From the NCBI GenBank assembly GCA_037039925.1, contig JAXRKP010000007.1, positions 190,001 to 254,000 on the forward strand: DNA of 64,000 nucleotides, read 5' to 3'. The notes beneath the pieces were generated by a model. It was not told the origin of the DNA and made no database searches. It saw only the letters and a program-made list of their open reading frames with translations. Of this stretch, positions 57,000-64,000 are shown one piece after another. Position 1 is the first letter of the stretch; each line of letters starts with the position of its first letter. Position numbers and translations under genes: made by a program. This DNA comes from Doris montereyensis (Eukaryota; Mollusca; Gastropoda; Nudibranchia; Dorididae).

Positions 57000-59880
57000 T
57001 GTGGTAGTCTTATTAGCCAAGACAAACAATTGAAACTGGAACAAATGATAGAAACACACTCACCAGATATTATACTCCACAGAAACTCACCTCAGTAACG
57101 ATATAGATAGTAAAGCAATATTTAATTCAAATTTTCTAAACCCACCACCATATCGGAAAGACAGGACGTGCGGCGAAGGAGGAGTTTTGATCGCAGTAAA
57201 AACAATTTAGTCTCAACAGAAAATTGTGCCAACACTGATTGTGAAATAACATGGACTAAAATATCTATGGCACAGGGAGACCTTCACGTGGGTTGTTTTA
57301 TAGAAAACCATCTAGCGGAGTTGACGTGATGGAACAACTACATGAATCTTTAAGGAAGCTCCATAGCCATCACACCCCAAACATTCTTTTAGGTGGCGAT
57401 TTTAATCTTCCAGACATCATATGGGAAGCACAAGAAGTTAGACCAAATCCTCAATATAGCAGGCACATAAATGAAAAAATGATTGAAATTGTCACTGAAT
57501 TCAACCTGGACGCAAGTAACTCACGAACCAACAAGAGGTGAAAACATACTTGATATCATCTTGACAACAAATCCTGACCTTGTGGAAACAAGTGTTGTCC
57601 CTGGTATGAGTGACCACAGCGCAGTTTTATGCAGCGTACAAATGAAAACGAAAATAAAGAAAAAACCTCCTCGATCAATTTTCCTGTACCCCAAAAGCGA
57701 CATCAATGCTATTAAAGAAGACCTACGAGATAACTAAACATTCGAAAGAAATGCAGAGACAAAAACTGTAAATGAAAATTGGACAATATTCAAAGAACTT
57801 GTCACACATTCCATGAACATACATATACCCAAGAAAACAATTAGCGGCAAAGCACTTACTGGATAACTAAAAAGATCAAACGGTTGATAAGACAAAAGCA
57901 GAGGAGATATAATGCTGCAAAATACCACAACAAATCAAAGGACTGGCAAAAATATCGAAAAATCAGAACAATAATTCATCAGGAATTACGGAAACAACAC
58001 CTCAAATACATAAACCAACTACTTGAAATTGACGATGAGAATCAGACCCTGAAAACGCTCGCATAACCAAAAGATTCTGGTCTTACATCAAATCAAAGCG
58101 TAAAAACATATCAGGAATAAGCGTCCTTCAACGACCAGACAGCACAGAAACAACAGACTCCAAAAGAACAAGCAAAAATTCTTAACGATCAATATCAAAG
58201 TGTGTTCACCGGGGAGGACCCAAACTTACCAATCATTGAAAGTAGCAGAAATTTCTGAAATCAAACAAATTAGTATCACTGTACCAGGGGTTATAAAACA
58301 ACTTAAACAACTAGACTCGCATAAGGCAACAGGACCAGATGACATCCCCTCTAAAATCCTCAAAGAAACAGCAAATGAGATCGCCCATATCTTTGCACAA
58401 TATTCCAACAATCAATCAATACCGGATTCTGCAGAAGATTGGAAAACAGCAAACATCACAGCTGTTTATAAAAAGAAGGTGACGTGACATTGCTTCTGAA
58501 CTACAATGATATCCCTAACTTCAATTTCTTGCAAAAGTAATGGAGCATATCATAGACACACGATAATGAACCACCTGGAAGAAAACAACGTACTGGTAGA
58601 CTACCAATATGGATTCCGTAAGCACCATTCCTGTGAAACACAACATATCAACACTAGAGTCGATAGCTAAATCAATAGATGACAAAAAACAGGTTGACCT
58701 ACTAAATCCTTGATTTTAGTAAGGCTTTTGACACTGTACCCCACCAACGCTCCTCCAAAAACTAGAGAATTATGGAATAAAAACACCAACGTTATATCCG
58801 ATAATGAAACAAACAACCAACAGCTCCTGAAGTGGTTTGAAAGTTGGCTCCGTGGTGGGACACAAAGAGTAATCCTAGAAGGAAAATCAAGCGAACCTTG
58901 TCATGTCCTATCTGGAGTCCCCAGGCACAGTCCTTGGACCTCTTTGTTTTTTAATATTCATAAATGATCTTGGGAAAAATATGTCCCCTGATACAAATCT
59001 TAAACTGTTTGACAGCCTGTTGTTTCGAGAAATAACAAACAAAGCCAGTGCAGAAAACCTTCAAAGAGATCTGTCAACCCTTGAAAAATGGACTGAAGAG
59101 TGGCATATGAAATTCCATCCATCAAAGTGCTATGTGATGAACGTTACTTGTTTGATTCTTGAGTCATATATGATTATACCCTCATGAAAGCATCTGGAAC
59201 CCGTTCAAGCATACCATATCTGGGAGTCCGTCTCAACAACAAACTCCAATGGGATGATCATATTCCATGAAATCACATCAAAAGCAAATAGATGCTCTTG
59301 CATCCACAGAAACCTGCGTCAATGCCCCATGCAAATTAAATCTCAGGCATACACAGCACTTGTTAGGGCCGACGCTAGAATACGCTAGTGCTGCATGGGA
59401 TCCACACCACCAATACCAAATTGACCAAATTGAAAAGGTACAGAGACGGGCAGCGCGAGTTGTAAAAAAATGCTGGTCAAGAGAGAACAAGGATGCGTGA
59501 CTCAAGCATTACAGGAACTTAACTGATTTTCTCTGGAAACCCGCCGAAAACACTCTCGCCTCATACATATTTACAAAGCAATAAACACAGACACATCAAC
59601 ACGTGAAAATCCCGACTTATTTTTCTCAACGCAACAATGAATATACTCGCTCAACAAGAAATCATCACCAGCAAAAATTCATCAACCCACATACCGGACC
59701 AACATTTACAAACCAAAACCATCTGCCCCTGTGGAATGCCCTCCAAATAGAGTCATCACCTTATCTGTTGACCAATTTAAACGTGTGTGCTTGGACGTGA
59801 AAATGTGTGAACATGAACTGTGAAGTGTAACACTATATTCGCATTCATGGGCAAAATGCCTTTTACGAATTATCAATTCT
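57000..59880 (+). pseudogene. LINE retrotransposon ORF2, decayed (Jockey/CR1 type)
   Basis: This is an endonuclease plus reverse-transcriptase ORF broken by many frameshifts. Endonuclease: HSPDIILHRN at about 57060-57088; GEGGVLIAVK at about 57176-57205; GGDFNLPDIIWE at about 57392-57427; PGMSDHSAVL at about 57600-57630. RT: HKATGPDDIPSKILKE at about 58320-58367; EDWKTANITAVYK at about 58434-58472; QYGFRKHHSCETQ near 58605-58645; DFSKAFDTVPHQ near 58711-58748; SGVP near 58911; VLGPLCFLIFINDLG near 58928-58975. The catalytic FADD box is reduced to LFDSLLF at about 59005-59025, an in-frame loss of two residues including a catalytic Asp. The C-terminus is TLEYASAAWDPHHQYQIDQI then EKVQRRAARVVKK (59371-59470), ending FKRVCLDVK. 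A TTCTGATTGTGAT tail ends near 59888. It is dead and on the same strand as SOD2, in its first intron. Confidence 0.92.
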
Positions 59881-59892
59881 GATTGTGATTAC

Positions 59893-60113
59893 AATGACAC
59901 CAGAGACCATCGTTTTGTATTCTTGGCTGTTCCCTTCCTAGAGTTCAATAGTAATTAGTAAACCTCCTCCCAAACCTTCTTATGCTATGTCTATAACTAG
60001 ATTCTAGTATCATCCTCTCTCTTCATTTACAATGACACCAGAGACCATCGTTTTGTATTCTTGGCTGTTCCCTTCCTAGAGTTCAATAGTAATTAGTAAA
60101 CCTCCTCCCAAAC
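59893..60113. repeat. 138-bp tandem duplication
   Basis: ATGACACCAGAGACCATCGT through AACCTCCTCCCAAAC occurs twice, 138 bases apart, without obvious differences. The linking segment (59976-60036) copies DNA from the left side of the LINE. Confidence 0.9.
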
Positions 60114-62045
60114 ATGCCACTTTAGCAATCTAGTGGTTTTCAAATCTTCCCCTCACTTCTGGATGTAAGTCTCCCTCCTTAGTCCTTTCTATACAGTAGG
60201 AAGATAGTGTCTATGACACTTCAAAGACTGTGATGACCTTCCTCTTGTCCAAATACCAATCATGACCATGTGAAATGGACACTGTTTTTTATAAAAAAAT
60301 CTTCCTTTGTTGCTAAATGTCTCATGGGACTCAGAGTAATTTATCATAAATTTTCCCCTAATGCTTTCAACACTCTAATCTCTTCATTCGTGGTGACAAA
60401 ACTGACCTGGAGATATGTTTTATTTATGTATGGCGTTTGACAATAAACTATCAACACAATGCTCCCCTGATTGGTCAACCCTGAACATGTTTCTGTGTTA
60501 TTGACTAAAGGTTTATCGCCCTCCATTCAGGCTGACCCCTTTATGACCGATGTGATTGGCCACTGATATCTTTTATTTATATCAATCAAATTTCTTGCTT
60601 TAAGTGGAATTCTTACTAAGTAATTTGGGTTCTGTCAGAAGTTCACAATCATACGAATAAAACTTTGGTTTTGTCCACTTTGCAGAGGTCCACAGCCTGC
60701 ATTTGAGACTCCTGTGTGTTCTGTGTGTATCTCTTTATTAATTTAATCTTATTGTATTCTAACTCACTGAAATGAACTATCACTTTTTCCCCTTTAGAAT
60801 AATAGACTTTATCTGTTTTCATGGTTAAATAATCAGCGTAATTGGTCAGAATAGAGGCATTCCCAAAACCAATCTTTGAGTGGGGCAAGGAAAGTGGTTG
60901 TTATTTGTTTACAAACATGATCTGTGACTTCATTTACAATATAATACAATTTTAGCAGCCTAATACACACTCTTAGGGAGATTGAAAAATGGTGCTGATA
61001 GGCAGACCGTACAAAACCTGACCTTCATGTATAACCCTTCGTCATCCATTTCTACTTGACAAATCTAGACAGTTTGCTCATTCATCAACATCATGTTGGT
61101 TGGACACTCATCTTTGATTTTAGAAGTCAACGATATATAGGAAGAATTGTTTTTAAGCGTTATGATGAAAGAATTATGAAGTTAGACCATTTTCGTTTAT
61201 GCATGAGAAGGAAGCATCATTGTGAGCTTCTGTCTGGCAGGTAGATTAATATTCATTGTTAACAGCCTATGCTAGAGAGAGGTAAACATTGTTTGCTTGG
61301 CCCAGGTGGAAAAAAAATTGGCAGGTAGAGAGGTTCCCTATCAGCATCTATTTATTTCAGACGAGAGGCATGATTTGAGCTGGTGTAATTGAAATGCGTT
61401 CATATTTGAAATCTATGACAAAAGACATCTGTCTTGACAACTGCCTTGTTGTTGAAATGTATACAATTCACAAATGAAGAAAATTGTTTTCAGAGAATAT
61501 TTCTTTGCAACTACAGTCAGCGTATAATGTAATGTGTATTTTTTAGATGTACATGCATAATTTAGGATATGGAAGGGGAATGAGAGTGGAAAGGTATGTA
61601 GATCAGGTATGTCAGACTTACGTGGGTCCTCAAAACCATTTACAAGCTCCTGCAACTCACATAAAAATGTTGTTGTAAGCAAAAGGAAAAGACAAAGAAT
61701 GGGAAAGAAAAAAGAAAAAGCATGCCTTTCTTTATTCAGAATATTTCTTTGCAACTACAGTTAGCGGATAATGTGATATGTATATTTTTTAGAATTGAAG
61801 TGTATGTTCTTAGTCTTACTGTATACAATGATGTCATAGAGTTCATCTATGAGCACTGGTCATGGGTGGTCCCCTTGACATTGACAAGGACTTTTGGGTT
61901 CAGAGCAAGGTGTCGGCCTCTCAACCAAAAGGTAGTGGGTTCATTTACACTGTTTCTCTTGAAATGTAAATATCTCCAAGCTGTTGTCTTTAATAAAAGT
62001 AAGTTTAATGTCTGTACTGTATTGTTGATTCTTTATTCCATCCAG
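60114..62045. other. SOD2: SOD2 intron 1, right part, no gene seen
   Basis: Non-coding. A short direct repeat (GAATATTTCTTTGCAACTAC) occurs at about 61495-61550 and 61738-61795. A decayed SINE-A head lies at about 61890-61945. Confidence 0.45.
61890..61945 (+). mobile_element. SINE-A head, decayed
   Basis: GCAAGGTGTCGGCCTCTCAA and AAAGGTAGTGGGTTCAT match the SINE-A tRNA-like head. The body is missing. Confidence 0.5.
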
Positions 62046-62250
62046 ATGCTTTTCCAAGCCAATGCCAGCCTAGCCGCTGCTGTCACAACATTGAAACACA
62101 CACTCCCTGACTTGAGGAAAGCCACGATTTGGGGCCCAGGAACCTTACATCTCAGCTGATATCATGCGCCTTCATTGGAAAAGCATCATAACGACATACG
62201 TTAATAATTTGAATGTGGCAGAAGAAAAATTAGCTGCTGCCGTAAACAAG
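62046..62250 (+). CDS. SOD2: Mn superoxide dismutase (SOD2), exon 2, frameshifted
   Basis: SOD2 converts superoxide to hydrogen peroxide and oxygen in the mitochondrial matrix, using manganese. The exon follows TTTATTCCATCCAG and ends AACAAG before GTGAAA. It encodes the end of the presequence and the start of the mature enzyme: ASLAAAVTTLKHTLPDL, then, across frame changes, EPYISADIMRLH, and YVNNLNVAEEKLAAAVNK. The family pattern is KH-LPDLPYDYGALEP, LHHSKHH, YVNNLNV. The manganese-ligand His (human mature His26) is the codon at 62173-62175. The active-site Tyr34 equivalent is at 62197-62199. The LPYDYGAL segment (about 62115-62140) is garbled, and 1-base shifts flank the HH pair at about 62180-62196, so the read-through frame stops at 62157-62159. 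Either there are sequence errors or this is a damaged copy. Later exons lie beyond the window or were not found by 64000. Confidence 0.85.
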
Positions 62251-62639
62251 GTGAAAAGAATTGTTGTGCCATGGGTTTGATCATACATATGTTTAATTTC
62301 AAAAGGTATTTTCTTCTTCCGGCTTATGTTTTGTTGTTTTAATTTTTATGGAATCTGAGATGTTAAAAATCAAGAAAGTTTTTTTTTCAATTCTTCTTGT
62401 TCTTCTTTCATAAAAACTGGCAAACTGTCAGCATGTGTGGGTTTGAATTTGAATAAGTTAAAAGTTTTGATTTTAAAGGATGTCTTGTTTTGATTCTTGA
62501 AGCCTTCAAGTTGCTTTTACTTTACTCTACAAAATGCTGCCCCTTCAAGGGGCACTGTCACTGCCAACAAAAGTGCCCTCCATTTTCCATCGGTCCAGTG
62601 CTATCTTTTTCTGAGCTCTTGCAGACAGTACCCTGTCTT
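62251..62639. other. SOD2: SOD2 intron 2, start; nothing recognised
   Basis: T-rich intronic sequence without coding signal. Confidence 0.45.
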
Positions 62640-62960
62640 TTTTGCCTAATTATTTGTGAGGCGTTGTAGTAAAACTGCAGTGTGGGAGTTTGTAATCTAA
62701 ACGACACTGGTTCAAACCCCATGGCTGGCCCAGTTGTTTTTTTAAACACTTCTCTTGGGAAAGGTATTTCAGTCTGCTTTCATCATATGACTCAGGTGTG
62801 AAATGCATTACCCAGCTATAGGTAGAGAAGATTTTGTCAGAGCGTTAGTAGAAGCGCCTTACAAGCTGCTCTACTGTATGCTCCCAAGGTAATTGAGAAG
62901 GGCTTTTATTGAAATGGCCTGCTGGGGGATAAATGATGTCTTCTGTGAGCCTGCAGTTGT
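62640..62960 (+). mobile_element. SINE-C copy 2, tRNA-derived
   Basis: An A-box-like GTAGTAAAACTGCAGTGTGG is followed by the B box GACACTGGTTCAAACCCCAT. The body is then shared with 10620-10960 (GACTCAGGTGTGAAATGCAT, CCCAGCTATAGGTAGAGAAG, ATGGCCTGCTGGGGGATAAA). Confidence 0.7.
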
Positions 62961-64000
62961 GCGATGATAGTTTATATCAATATTGTCCACAGCAGCAGTT
63001 GTAAAATTTTTTCTACAATGATGATGGACAAACAAAACCCTCAGATTCATACAGGGCAAACCGAATTGGTAGTGTCCGTTAAAAAAGTCATCACTCGCGT
63101 ATGTGAGACACAGATGCCTAAGTGAATGAGTGTGTCAGCTAAATTGTGTTTGGCTGTGGATTTTTAGTCCAACGTATAGATGGGTTGATGTTTCTTTGTA
63201 CTTGCTATAGCGTTTCCTTTTCTCTGCGCTGTTTGTTTCTGCTCTTGCTCTTAGATCATCTTCCACACTACTTCCAATCAATATCATTTTCATCAACACC
63301 AGCAGAGAATGGAGGTCACCACTGTCAATGGGATGTGAAAATGTTCCTTCAAAAGAGAATACTTGATGGTTGATGATATTATTGATATCTCTCGAATTAG
63401 TTTTGCTGTGTACATAATATTGACTGCATCATTATCAGACTTGCCTTCTAAAGTTGTCTTCATCAAGCCTATCTTTCAAATGGGTGGTATGTATTCTCTC
63501 AGTCCCTTTTGATCCATATTCTTCTAAACGGTTATTGAACATTTTCCCGATGTGTCGTAGCAAGTTTGTAAATTATTGACGTGTCCCCAAAAGTGCCCTA
63601 CTCCAGAAACGAGACAAGTTCTGCTAGAAAAGTATTTTCCATTTGGTTTATATCTGGTTCGATAGCGTGCCTCTCCTTACTTCATGACACAAAGTTAGCA
63701 GGCATTTTCGGTGATAATGAGCTTGCGCAACCATATCGCCATGTGTAAATTTTGCCAGTAGCTTTCGTCTTTTTGTTTTCTCTGCAATCATTTTACCTTG
63801 TCGCTGTCCGATAAGTCATGACAGAATGCAGTTCATTTCTATTATCTTCCTCCTTTTCACGGAAAAAAACAATTTGCTCTGTTAGTGTCTATTGCCGACA
63901 TTCCTACGTGTTTGTGCTTCACGGCCAGTTTTGTCAGAATGAAGAAGTGTGTCAGAGGAGGAGCTTTCGGATACCTTTTCCATAAACCGTTGAAGTTTGG
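62961..64000. other. Right-hand end, no gene seen
   Basis: I looked for the next SOD2 exon (GGGHINH-type motif) on the plus strand and did not find it. Short ORFs have no recognisable features. Confidence 0.4.

Overview
This is a window from an animal nuclear genome. It has split genes with long repeat-filled introns, an AT-rich background, tRNA-derived SINEs, LINE relics, several families of cut-and-paste DNA transposons and many minisatellites. No prokaryotic or organellar gene order is visible. The protein matches and repeat style suggest a lophotrochozoan, most likely a mollusc (perhaps a gastropod). I cannot name the species from sequence alone.

Only three conserved host genes can be supported. 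(1) Bases 518-837 (+) are the last coding exon of an anoctamin (TMEM16 family), followed by an AT-rich 3' UTR of about 2 kb. (2) A gene homologous to WTAP, the regulatory subunit of the m6A mRNA methyltransferase, occupies about 48.7-18.8 kb on the minus strand. Seven coding exons are at 45803-45832, 45353-45405, 42118-42179, 40925-41052, 39558-39737, 25890-26042 and 22707-23829. (3) The first two exons of a mitochondrial manganese superoxide dismutase (SOD2) lie on the plus strand (candidate 54836-54867, and 62046-62250), and the gene runs off the right edge. WTAP and SOD2 are head to head, the same arrangement as in human 6q25.3, so this looks like very old linkage.

All three genes carry single-base insertions or deletions against their families, several in homopolymers, while most splice sites and intron phases are intact. 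The simplest explanation is residual long-read consensus error, so protein translations here should not be trusted base by base.

The rest is repeat. From left to right: 3-9 kb holds microsatellites, a LINE 3' relic and a TTAA-flanked MITE. 9-13.7 kb is a run of four minisatellites with a SINE and a pogo-like DNA element. 14.85-17.54 kb is a TTAA/TIR-bounded element with an unrecognised, broken ORF that contains a 55-bp minisatellite. 24-32 kb (WTAP intron) is packed with copies of a roughly 130-bp interspersed repeat (called R1 here) and a second TTAA element. 34.8-37 kb is a 58-bp minisatellite of about 37 units. 37.1-38.3 kb is a recent duplication with a palindrome. 46-48 kb holds a second SINE family and an LTR-like block. 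52.56-53.80 kb is a Harbinger (PIF) transposon with about 60-bp terminal inverted repeats. 57.0-59.9 kb is a decayed LINE in the first SOD2 intron. Two copies of a hammerhead-ribozyme-like repeat lie at 20.2 and 52.0 kb.

The best candidate for something undescribed is the TTAA element at 14.85-17.54 kb. Next are the hammerhead-like family and the dense R1 family.
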